From contig NZ_DAISXK010000004.1 of assembly GCF_036825875.1 (NCBI RefSeq), forward strand, positions 1 through 64,000: 64,000 bases of DNA, given 5' to 3'. This document shows, one piece after another, positions 44,644-52,576 of the stretch (the stretch's first letter is position 1; the number at the start of each line of letters is the position of its first letter). The notes under the pieces were generated by a model. It did not search any database, was not told where the DNA came from, and saw only the letters and a program-made list of their open reading frames with translations. The position numbers and the translations under genes were made by a program. This stretch comes from Paucihalobacter sp036825875 (lineage in GTDB: Bacteria > Bacteroidota > Bacteroidia > Flavobacteriales > Flavobacteriaceae).

Positions 44644-45876
44644 ATGGAATTATTAACTACCAATAATGTATGGATGATGATCTGTACCGGTCTCGTCTTC
44701 TTTATGCACTTAGGTTTTGCATTTTTAGAAATTGGACTTACGCGTCAGAAAAACACCATCAACATACTATTTAAAAATATGTTTATTATCACCATGGGCT
44801 TACTACTCTATTGTTTAGTAGGCTTCAATCTAATGTATCCCGGCGATTTTAATGGGTTTTTAGGTTTTGCAGGTGTTGGTTTAGATGCACCTCTAACAGC
44901 CGAAGGAGCCTTGGACCTGGCCTACAACGAAGGCTATACCTATTGGACCGACTTTCTCTTTCAAGGTATGTTTGCTGCTACCGCCGCAACCATAGTTTCA
45001 GGAGCCGTAGCTGAACGCATGAAAATTGGCGCTTTTATGATTTTTGTAATTATATACGTTGGTTTTATCTATCCGATCGCAGGCTCATGGCATTGGGGTG
45101 GCGGATTCTTAGGTGAATTAACTACGCCCTTTTATGATTTTGCGGGGTCTACTTTAGTACATTCTGTTGGTGGCTGGGGCGCTTTAATTACCGTTTACCT
45201 ATTAGGTTCTAGAATTGGAAAATTTAAAGACGGAAAAGCTCAAGCTATTCCGGGACACAACATTCCACTTGCCACTGCTGGAGTTGTAATACTTTGGTTA
45301 GGCTGGTTTGGTTTTAACGGTGGCTCTGTATTATCAGCCGATCCTGGATTAACGTCGCTTACACTTGTGACTACTTGTCTTGCTGCTGCTGCTGGTGGTG
45401 TGGTAGCTGCATTATTTTCAACGGCATTGTACAAAAACCTTGATTTAACCATGTTCTTAAATGGTATACTTGGCGGATTGGTAGGTATAACCGCTGGTGC
45501 AGATCAAATGAGTCCGACCGACGCTGTTTTAATAGGAAGTATTGCTGGAATTTTAATAGTTCTGGGTGTTGCCTTTATAGATAAATTAAAATTAGATGAT
45601 CCTGTCGGAGCCATCGCTGTTCATTTAATTTGTGGTATCTGGGGAACTTTAGCGGTTGGTTTGTTTGGCGCTTTAGCTGGATTTGATCAATTTGTGAGTC
45701 AGTTAATTGGCGTTGCGTCTTACGCTGCCATTTGTATTATTTCAACTTTGATCATAATATATGTCTTAAAGAAAACGATGGGAATAAGAGTTTCTGAAAA
45801 AGAAGAATTAGAAGGATTAGATGCCCATGAACATGGCATGAATGCTTATCCCGATTATAGATTAAATGAAAATTAA
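44644..45876 (+). CDS. amtB: Ammonium transporter
   Basis: This 410-residue inner-membrane protein has about 11 transmembrane segments. The pore twin histidines are H173 (TLVHSVGGWGAL) and H327 (GAIAVHLICGIWG). The signature DFAGSTLVHSVGGWGAL is intact, and the phenylalanine gate region is in FLFQGMFAATAATI. It lacks an obvious signal peptide. The C-terminal tail (KKTMGIRVSEKEELEGLDAHEHG) is the part that normally contacts PII, and a PII gene is immediately upstream. A strong terminator follows. Confidence 0.95.
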   Translation: MELLTTNNVWMMICTGLVFFMHLGFAFLEIGLTRQKNTINILFKNMFIITMGLLLYCLVGFNLMYPGDFNGFLGFAGVGLDAPLTAEGALDLAYNEGYTYWTDFLFQGMFAATAATIVSGAVAERMKIGAFMIFVIIYVGFIYPIAGSWHWGGGFLGELTTPFYDFAGSTLVHSVGGWGALITVYLLGSRIGKFKDGKAQAIPGHNIPLATAGVVILWLGWFGFNGGSVLSADPGLTSLTLVTTCLAAAAGGVVAALFSTALYKNLDLTMFLNGILGGLVGITAGADQMSPTDAVLIGSIAGILIVLGVAFIDKLKLDDPVGAIAVHLICGIWGTLAVGLFGALAGFDQFVSQLIGVASYAAICIISTLIIIYVLKKTMGIRVSEKEELEGLDAHEHGMNAYPDYRLNEN

Positions 45877-45904
45877 TTTTTATTAATTATTCTTGTTTTG
45901 TTAG

Positions 45905-45939
45905 GCCTTCAGAGTTAAAATTCTGAAGGCTTTTTTTTT
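45905..45939 (+). terminator. Terminator of the PII-amtB operon
   Basis: A perfect 9-bp stem GCCTTCAGA/TCTGAAGGC with an 8-nt loop is followed by nine T. Confidence 0.93.
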
Positions 45940-45987
45940 ACATGTTTAAGTATTAGGCGAAAAATTTTATTATTATAATATTATATG

Positions 45988-45995
45988 TACTTTTG
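45988..45995 (+). promoter_or_regulatory. Promoter -7 box of metK
   Basis: TACTTTTG matches the Bacteroidota -7 consensus TAnnTTTG at every fixed position. The predicted start of transcription, about five bases further on, falls at the first bases of the SAM-sensing leader. Confidence 0.6.
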
Positions 45996-46002
45996 ACCTC
46001 AG

Positions 46003-46083
46003 AAAAGGAGGAAAAATTTGTCTGATTGCAACCTCAAAAAAAAATGCTAAAGCAGTAAGTATTCACTTCTCTAGCAATTTTTT
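46003..46083 (+). promoter_or_regulatory. Probable SAM-II/SAM-V-like riboswitch upstream of metK
   Basis: GAGG (46008-46011) pairs with CCTC (46032-46035), enclosing TTTGTCTGATTGCAA. Downstream AAATGCTAAAGC (46043-46053) includes TGC able to pair with GCA at 46028-46030, making an H-type pseudoknot. The loop motif ATTGCAACC and the 3' GCTAAA element are those I recall for the SAM-II/SAM-V pseudoknot. The leader lies between a perfect -7 box and the SAM synthetase gene. TGCTA (46045-46049) can instead pair with TAGCA (46072-46076), which is followed by six T, so a competing terminator is possible. The exact class is uncertain. Confidence 0.6.
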
Positions 46084-46126
46084 ATCGACAATTTTTCTAA
46101 GATTAAACTAAATTAAAAAAGAAAGT

Positions 46127-47380
46127 ATGTCTTATTTATTTACTTCGGAAAGTGTTTCTGAAGGTCATCCGGATAAAGTTGCTGATCAAATTAGCGACGC
46201 TCTTATCGATAATTTTTTAGCATTTGATAAAGAATCTAAAGTTGCTTGTGAAACACTCGTAACTACTGGCCAAGTTATCTTGGCTGGAGAGGTAAAATCG
46301 AATACCTATTTAGACGTTCAAAAAATTGCAAGAGACACCATCAATAAAATTGGCTACACTAAAAGCGAATACATGTTTGACGGCAGTTCGTGTGGTGTTT
46401 TATCTGCTATACATGAGCAATCCGAGGATATTAACCGCGGTGTAGACAAAGCCACTAAAGAAGAACAAGGTGCAGGCGATCAAGGTATGATGTTTGGCTA
46501 TGCCACCAACGAAACCGATAATTATATGCCTTTAGCCTTAGAGCTGTCGCATTTAATTTTAAAAGAATTGGCCGCATTGCGACGTGATAATAAAGACATC
46601 ACTTATCTAAGACCTGATTCTAAAAGCCAAGTAACTATAGAATATAGCGATGATAATGTACCTCAGCGTATAGATGCTATTGTTATTTCAACACAACACG
46701 ACCCTTTTGATGAAGAAGGTGCCATGTTGGAAACCATAAGAAAAGATATTAAAACCATTCTTATTCCAAGAGTTATTGCAAAATTACCTACACACATTCA
46801 AGCCTTATTTAATGATGCAATCACCTATCATATCAATCCAACAGGTAAATTTGTAATTGGCGGTCCGCATGGCGATACTGGCTTAACAGGTAGAAAAATT
46901 ATTGTGGACACTTACGGTGGAAAGGGTGCACACGGTGGTGGCGCATTTTCAGGAAAAGATCCTAGTAAAGTAGACCGCAGTGCAGCTTATGCCACACGAC
47001 ATATTGCCAAAAACTTAGTAGCTTCAGGATTATGCGGTGAAGTATTGGTGCAAGTAAGTTATGCCATTGGTGTGGCTGAACCCATGAATATCTTTGTAAA
47101 CACTTTCGGCACCTGCGAGTACAACATTACCGACAGTGAAATAGCCGAGGTAGTAACGCAATTGTTTGACATGCGACCCGCTGCAATTGAAGACCGTTTA
47201 AAACTGCGTCAACCGATGTATAGCGAAACCGCGGCATACGGGCACATGGGTAGAACGCCAGAGAAGGTCACCAAAACGTTTTCTCAACCTAATGGACAAG
47301 ACGTTGTTCTTGAAGTTGAATTATTTACTTGGGAAGTGCTTGATTTTGTTGATAAGATAAAAGCAGCTTTTAAAATTTAA
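46127..47380 (+). CDS. metK: S-adenosylmethionine synthetase
   Basis: This 417-residue enzyme makes SAM from methionine and ATP. It shows FTSESVSEGHPDKVADQISDA at the N-terminus, GAGDQGMMFGYA (ATP binding) and the phosphate-binding GGGAFSGKDPSKVDRSAAY. It is slightly longer than E. coli MetK (384), with an extra segment around residues 195-215. It is a single-gene unit with its own promoter, SAM-sensing leader and terminator. Confidence 0.97.
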   Translation: MSYLFTSESVSEGHPDKVADQISDALIDNFLAFDKESKVACETLVTTGQVILAGEVKSNTYLDVQKIARDTINKIGYTKSEYMFDGSSCGVLSAIHEQSEDINRGVDKATKEEQGAGDQGMMFGYATNETDNYMPLALELSHLILKELAALRRDNKDITYLRPDSKSQVTIEYSDDNVPQRIDAIVISTQHDPFDEEGAMLETIRKDIKTILIPRVIAKLPTHIQALFNDAITYHINPTGKFVIGGPHGDTGLTGRKIIVDTYGGKGAHGGGAFSGKDPSKVDRSAAYATRHIAKNLVASGLCGEVLVQVSYAIGVAEPMNIFVNTFGTCEYNITDSEIAEVVTQLFDMRPAAIEDRLKLRQPMYSETAAYGHMGRTPEKVTKTFSQPNGQDVVLEVELFTWEVLDFVDKIKAAFKI

Positions 47381-47396
47381 AAAATTAAAATCAAAT

Positions 47397-47427
47397 AAAA
47401 AAGCCTTTCAAATTTGAAAGGCTTTTT
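47397..47427. terminator. Bidirectional terminator between metK and the barrel-protein gene
   Basis: A symmetrical 15-bp inverted repeat AAAAAGCCTTTCAAA / TTTGAAAGGCTTTTT lies between convergent genes. Each strand ends in a run of T, so it can stop both messages. Confidence 0.9.
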
Positions 47428-47430
47428 CGT

Positions 47431-50136
47431 TTAAAGGTTATACCTAAATCTAAAGGTTACAAACCTAGGTTGTATAAAAAACTCATTCACACTTACGGAA
47501 AATGCATTAGCATTAATTCTCACTTGAGATTTAATATCTAGCAGGTTGGTTGCCTTGATTTCATATTCAAATTTTGAATCTTTGTCCTTACGATAGTTTA
47601 AGGAAGCATCCCAGAACTCGAATGAGTTTGAACCTCCACTTGCATTACGTACATTATTATAGGCGTAATTGGTTCTAAATGTAAAGGCTTTCCAAATCAA
47701 AGCATCGAATTCTACGGAGGGTGCGTTGGTGTAAAAAGTTGTTAGTCTTGAACCTTGGTCGTTTTGTTCAATTACAAAGTTGTAACGCACTGTGAAATTT
47801 GGTGCTTCTCTAAAATTGCTGCGTATTTCAGCACCATAATTTTGGATATAACTTTCGTTTACCGAGCGCTGATTGCCGATAAATTGATTAAACTTACTGT
47901 AATTAAATGAGCCATTGACCCCTGTTCTAATTTTACCGAAAGTACGCTGAAAACGACCACTCGCTGAAAATGATTCATCGGCAAAGGCTGAGTTAAACGG
48001 CGAACTTGTTCTGATCACACTTTCGAAATTGGTAAGATTTCTAATTTGATCGATACTTTTTCTGTAATTTAAAAAAGCAAATACATTGGTATAGTTAAAT
48101 AAATTGAAGCTAAAATAATTTAATCGAACATTGTGTGAGAGGGCATTTTCCAACTCTGCATTACCGGCAAATAAGGAGTTGAAGTTGTTTAACACCAAAC
48201 CACGCGCAAGATTGGTAACATCGGTGAACTGATTTTGCATGCTATAATTAAAGGTGATACGTTCACTCTTTTTGAGCTGAATTCGCGCATCAAAATCAGG
48301 TAAAAGTCGGTAAAAATTATCTTTGTATTGCTCGCCAAATTGAATGTTTTTATTTCCATAGGCGTGTACCGAAAAACCTGGCGTTAGTGTAAAAATTCCA
48401 GCTTTTAATTGATAATGGACTCCTAAATACAAATCGCTAAAATTGTACTGGGTATCGTTGGTATTGAGACCGTCATTAATAACTGTAGTTGGCGTTAAGG
48501 TGGTACCATTGTCTAAAAACTGAAAAATATCTGAATCAAAATCTTGACGACTCAAGATAGTTCCTAAAGTAAAATTGATATTGCTTTTGGCATTTAAAAT
48601 ATACCAGTAATCCAATTTGGCATCCAACTGATTCGATTTTACGCGTCGGTTTTGCCCGATGTTATAATTAATTTGATTGGGGTCTAACCCAATAGCATTA
48701 GCGGTGTTTTCGTATTCGTTCTTATCTTCAAGTAAGGCGTTATAAAACGGATCTTCGTCTTGTATTAAATGCTGTGCTTCAAAAGCAAAAATATTTCTAT
48801 CGTTTAAAGTATAATAGTAATTCAAATTTTGATTGATACTATAGGGTGTTGCCTCCTCAAACTGATCGGTATTACCGATTACCGACGAAAATAAACCTCT
48901 TTCTTCCTGTTCTTTAGATACTCTACCTAAAACATCATAATCTAATTGATTATTGGCATTTGGTTTATAAACAGCACTTAATTTAACAATCCCTTGATCG
49001 CTGGCTTGTTGGGTATTCGCTTCGGTGACTTCGTCAGGTATGCCTAAACTTTCGTCCGTATAAAGTACAGCGTTATTCTCTTGCAAATCGATACGGCTAC
49101 TCGCAAAAATGGCGAAACCGCTTAAATTTAATTTATCATTAGGCGCATAGGTGAAGTTAGCAGCGCCCAATTTGGTTTGTAAATCTTTGGCTCTATTATT
49201 TTGCAAGGTACTAAAATTAAGGTTGTTGTTTCCTAAATTAATATTGGTTCCACTGCTACGGCTTGGGTTTCTAAATCCACCTGAAAAGTTTCGGATATCA
49301 CGATTGGTAAGTGCCAATTCGCCTATATTATTTAAATCGCCTATAAAATTGATGCTGTATTTTGGGCTGTAATAGAACAATTTAGGTTGTAATAAATACA
49401 ATTCATTTTCGGTAGAAACGCCACCACCAGCTGTAATATCACCAAACCAAAAGTTCTTTTTGCCTTCTTTTAATTTGATATTGATAGCTATGTTATCTTG
49501 GTTATTTTGAACGCCGCTCAACTGACCCACTTCGGCATAATTCTTTAAAACCTGAATTTTATCAACCGCATTAGAAGGAATATTTTTCGCTCCTAATTTG
49601 GTGTCGCCATCAAAAAAGTCTTTCCCATCGATCATTAATTTTTGAACACGAACGCCTTCCACTTCAATTTCGCCATCGGCTGTAATTTCAACTCCAGGTA
49701 GTTTTTTTAATACATCCTCTAGTTTTCGCTCGGTACCACTTTTAAAAGAATCGGCATTGTAGATGATGGTATCGCCGCTTATGGTAACAGGCATTTCGTA
49801 GGTAAGCTCGATAGCATCTAAAAAATTATCGTCTTTTAAGGTGAAATCTTTAGTGATATCGGTTTCAACCGTTGTAACGGATTCCTCAGACGTTTTCATT
49901 CCTAAATAACTTACCTGAATTTTATACTTGGCGTTTTTATTGAGCGACATTATATATCTACCCTTGTCGTTAGTAATGGCATAGGCATCTAAGGTATTGG
50001 TTTCGGTATTGATGGCAATCACATTTGCAAGTTCTAAAGGGCTTCCGATACTATCTTTTACAACGCCTTGCATTTTTATTTGAGCAAAAGATTGCCCAGC
50101 TACTAACATTACTAGTAGTACAAAAAATTTATTCAT
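47431..50136 (-). CDS. TonB-receptor-like outer-membrane barrel with carboxypeptidase-like N-domain
   Basis: This 901-residue protein has a signal peptide MNKFFVLLVMLVAGQSFAQ. A carboxypeptidase-regulatory-like fold follows at about 20-100 (MQGVVKDSIGSPLELANVIAI). Next is a plug domain at about 115-225 (GTERKLEDVLKKLPGVEITADG, VQKLMIDGKDFF), then a long barrel of the outer-membrane beta-barrel family ending in FRFRYNL. No clear TonB box is visible, so transport dependence on TonB is uncertain. It is the last gene of an operon with two GLPGLI proteins. Such pairs of GLPGLI and barrel proteins are common in Flavobacteriia; the substrate is unknown. Confidence 0.8.
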   Translation of the reverse strand: MNKFFVLLVMLVAGQSFAQIKMQGVVKDSIGSPLELANVIAINTETNTLDAYAITNDKGRYIMSLNKNAKYKIQVSYLGMKTSEESVTTVETDITKDFTLKDDNFLDAIELTYEMPVTISGDTIIYNADSFKSGTERKLEDVLKKLPGVEITADGEIEVEGVRVQKLMIDGKDFFDGDTKLGAKNIPSNAVDKIQVLKNYAEVGQLSGVQNNQDNIAINIKLKEGKKNFWFGDITAGGGVSTENELYLLQPKLFYYSPKYSINFIGDLNNIGELALTNRDIRNFSGGFRNPSRSSGTNINLGNNNLNFSTLQNNRAKDLQTKLGAANFTYAPNDKLNLSGFAIFASSRIDLQENNAVLYTDESLGIPDEVTEANTQQASDQGIVKLSAVYKPNANNQLDYDVLGRVSKEQEERGLFSSVIGNTDQFEEATPYSINQNLNYYYTLNDRNIFAFEAQHLIQDEDPFYNALLEDKNEYENTANAIGLDPNQINYNIGQNRRVKSNQLDAKLDYWYILNAKSNINFTLGTILSRQDFDSDIFQFLDNGTTLTPTTVINDGLNTNDTQYNFSDLYLGVHYQLKAGIFTLTPGFSVHAYGNKNIQFGEQYKDNFYRLLPDFDARIQLKKSERITFNYSMQNQFTDVTNLARGLVLNNFNSLFAGNAELENALSHNVRLNYFSFNLFNYTNVFAFLNYRKSIDQIRNLTNFESVIRTSSPFNSAFADESFSASGRFQRTFGKIRTGVNGSFNYSKFNQFIGNQRSVNESYIQNYGAEIRSNFREAPNFTVRYNFVIEQNDQGSRLTTFYTNAPSVEFDALIWKAFTFRTNYAYNNVRNASGGSNSFEFWDASLNYRKDKDSKFEYEIKATNLLDIKSQVRINANAFSVSVNEFFIQPRFVTFRFRYNL

Positions 50137-50245
50137 CTTTTTGGGTTTGGTTTTTATTTGGTTGGTTTAAAAAAATCATCAATAACACATAAGGTTTTAT
50201 TAAATTGATAATTTTATGATTATGGATTTCTAGGTTCAAAAATGA

Positions 50246-51130
50246 CTAAAAACGATTTCCGCCACGACTTCTTCCGCCGTACATTTCGCGCATTTCTTCA
50301 GTTTTCTCCTTAACGGTTTTATTGTATTCTTCTTGGGTGATCTCTTTTCCTTTAGAAGGAATTTTAATTTCTTCTTTGTCTGCTGGATTCAAAACAATTT
50401 TTGTACAAAGAATGGTTGTTCTATCTGCATTCACTTCCAAAATTAAACCTGGCAAACCCCAATATTCACCAGGACCTTGATTGACTGGTATTTGCGGTGT
50501 GTACCAAGCTACGACTTCAATGGTTTTTGGTACTTCAATGTCCTCTAAGGGATTGGTGGTTTTTGTAGAATCCGTTGCTTTGGTAGTATCGTTATCACTG
50601 TTTCGTCTTCTCATGCTTCTCCAATCAAATTCGTCGACTGTTTTTGTTGCTGTTGCCTTAAAACACAAATACTGACCAATTTGTTTGGTTTCTGTTCCCA
50701 TTTTCCAGTCGAGCTTTTTTAACTCGTCTTTCACCAAAAACTGTTTGCCAAAAAATTCCTGTTCCTGCAACAATTGTTGATCTTTCACATTTTTATATTG
50801 TGGTCCACCTGTAAAACTAGAGGCAAAAGCACCACCCCAACCACGGCCGCCACCAGCACCCGGTGCTTCTAACTTTTCGTCTTCCTTATAAATGGATTCC
50901 GTTTTGTTGAAGGTAAGCACATATGTTTTTTCAAGAAAACTTTTCATGCGATCCATGATTTGTTTGCGTTGTTGTTCGCTCATTTCTCGTCCACCCCAAT
51001 CTCCCATATCCATGGTGGTTTTGGTTTGATACACTGCTCTTCCTTGAAAGTCCTGAGCTAGTGAAACATGAGTTGCACATAAAAACAGTGTTAAAAAAGT
51101 GATTAGGGTAATTTTGATTGGCGTCTTCAT
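50246..51130 (-). CDS. GLPGLI family protein (second copy)
   Basis: This 294-residue secreted protein has a signal peptide (MKTPIKITLITFLTLFLCATHVSLAQ) and the family signature QGPGEYWGLPGLILEVN. WYTPQIPV lies just before it. It contains Gly/Arg-rich stretches (PGAGGGRGWGGAF and the C-terminal GGRSRGGNRF). GLPGLI proteins are known only from Bacteroidota and have no established function. It is paralogous to the next gene upstream (51233-52084), sharing the N-terminal QDFQGxAxYxT, and stands just before the barrel gene. Confidence 0.9.
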   Translation of the reverse strand: MKTPIKITLITFLTLFLCATHVSLAQDFQGRAVYQTKTTMDMGDWGGREMSEQQRKQIMDRMKSFLEKTYVLTFNKTESIYKEDEKLEAPGAGGGRGWGGAFASSFTGGPQYKNVKDQQLLQEQEFFGKQFLVKDELKKLDWKMGTETKQIGQYLCFKATATKTVDEFDWRSMRRRNSDNDTTKATDSTKTTNPLEDIEVPKTIEVVAWYTPQIPVNQGPGEYWGLPGLILEVNADRTTILCTKIVLNPADKEEIKIPSKGKEITQEEYNKTVKEKTEEMREMYGGRSRGGNRF

Positions 51131-51232
51131 TTATAAAATATTGATTTAAAAGTAAAAGTATACTAATTAACTTTACTTAGACGCGCACAAAATCTTAAAG
51201 TTAAAGTTACTCAAGTTAAATATATCTTAAAG

Positions 51233-52084
51233 TTACCCACCAATTCTAATCTCGATATGCTCCCCACCGCCACTTCTACCTGCTGGTCTATTTTGTTCTT
51301 GCATTTCTTGAAGTCGTTTATCTACTAACACTTTGTATTCCGTTTGGCTTACCCTTTTACCTTTTGTTGGCGCTTTAATTTCCAGCTTGTCTGTTGGATT
51401 TAAAACAATACTCGTGCAAATTATGGTTTGAGAGCCATCGTTGATTTCTAAAATTAGACCAGGTAGACCCTGATATTTTCCAGGTCCGTTTGAAACTGGA
51501 ATTTGTGGTGTGTACCAAGCTGTTGTTACTATTTCTTTGGTTGTCATTTCTGGTTCATCATCACTTTCAACTACAGAAAAACTTAAGTTGTTGTTTTTAG
51601 GCACTTCTATTTCACGGGTGTAGGTTGCTTTAAAGCAAGTGTATTCTCCTATATTTTTAGTTTCATTTTCTAGTTTCCAGTTGTAATTAGGCAGCGAGTC
51701 TTGAATCAAAAATATTTTACCCATGGTTTCCTTTTGGTTTGTAAATACTAAACTTTTGGTGTCTTTAAATAAAGCGTCACTGCCTCCACCATCAAAAGAA
51801 CTAACCATCATACCACTGCCAGCTTGCGGTGCACCCAATGTTTCTTCCTCTTTATAAACGGACATATCTTTACTAAATGCCAGTTTATAAGTTTTTTGAA
51901 ATTGTTTTTTTAGCATTTCTTGCATTTCTTTTTCCATGGCACTTGTAACTTTAGTACTATCCATTTTAATACTGACTTTTCGGTGGGTTTTGTAGGTGGC
52001 AATGCCTTGAAAGTCTTGAGCAGAGACGTTTGAAATTACGAGCATTGCAATAAGAACACTCAAATTAATTAGAATATTTTTCAT
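51233..52084 (-). CDS. GLPGLI family protein (first copy)
   Basis: This 283-residue secreted protein has a signal peptide ending SNVSAQ and the signature NGPGKYQGLPGLILEIND. WYTPQIPVS precedes it, and TIICTSIVLNPTDKLEIKAPTKGKR closes it. It is clearly homologous to its neighbour at 50246-51130, so the pair arose by tandem duplication. It lies 3 bp downstream of the small secreted-protein gene at 52088. Function is unknown; the neighbours suggest an envelope role under two-component control. Confidence 0.9.
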   Translation of the reverse strand: MKNILINLSVLIAMLVISNVSAQDFQGIATYKTHRKVSIKMDSTKVTSAMEKEMQEMLKKQFQKTYKLAFSKDMSVYKEEETLGAPQAGSGMMVSSFDGGGSDALFKDTKSLVFTNQKETMGKIFLIQDSLPNYNWKLENETKNIGEYTCFKATYTREIEVPKNNNLSFSVVESDDEPEMTTKEIVTTAWYTPQIPVSNGPGKYQGLPGLILEINDGSQTIICTSIVLNPTDKLEIKAPTKGKRVSQTEYKVLVDKRLQEMQEQNRPAGRSGGGEHIEIRIGG

Positions 52085-52087
52085 GAT

Positions 52088-52456
52088 TTATGGATTTTGA
52101 TTATAAAATTTTATGATGGTCTTTTTTGCTTTTTGAAAACGTCTCATAAAAACGTCAAGTTCATTGGAATTACCTTCAATTTTGAGTGCGAAATTTTCTA
52201 TTATGTAATTATCTCCTTGGTCTTTCTCACAAATAAATTCAAAATAAATGCTTTGATTTGCGCTAGATGATTCAAATATGGCTCTAACATCATCATCATT
52301 TAAAGTTTCAATTTTTTCTAAAGAATCAGCTTTTAGTGTGACACCTATATTGGATGTTAATACCTTAGATTCTAAAATTTGACCATTTAATGGTTTTGTT
52401 TGTGCCGCTACCGAAAAGCCGAGGAGCATGGTGATAAAAAGAATAAGAGTTTTCAT
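52088..52456 (-). CDS. Small secreted protein of unknown function
   Basis: I place the start at the ATG at 52456, which gives 122 residues beginning with a clear signal peptide MKTLILFITMLLGFSVAAQ. The longer frame adds 13 residues that would hide it. The mature part (about 103 residues) is charged and has no recognised motif. It contains SIYFEFICEKDQG and ends RFQKAKKTIIKFYNQNP. It is the first gene of the GLPGLI operon and divergent from the histidine kinase across a 120-bp control region. A periplasmic partner of the GLPGLI proteins or sensor is possible but unproven. Confidence 0.65.
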   Translation of the reverse strand: MKTLILFITMLLGFSVAAQTKPLNGQILESKVLTSNIGVTLKADSLEKIETLNDDDVRAIFESSSANQSIYFEFICEKDQGDNYIIENFALKIEGNSNELDVFMRRFQKAKKTIIKFYNQNP

Positions 52457-52510
52457 AGTTTGAGTTTTAATTCTACGGTGCAAATATGATAACAAGAAAC
52501 CAGCAATATG

Positions 52511-52536
52511 GTTAACCAGTGTTAACGTGTGTTAAC
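52511..52536. promoter_or_regulatory. Three GTTAAC repeats at 10-bp spacing, candidate response-regulator operator
   Basis: GTTAAC occurs at 52511, 52521 and 52531, each exactly 10 bp from the next. They lie in the 120-bp gap between the divergent GLPGLI operon and the kinase/regulator pair. Direct half-sites about one helical turn apart are the normal target of OmpR/PhoB-type regulators, and such a regulator is encoded two genes away. A -33-like TTTG (52545-52548) and a perfect -7 box TACTTTTG (52565-52572) follow for the kinase gene. Confidence 0.65.
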
Positions 52537-52576
52537 CAATTGTTTTTGTGAAAGCTAAAAAAACTACTTTTGGTTT

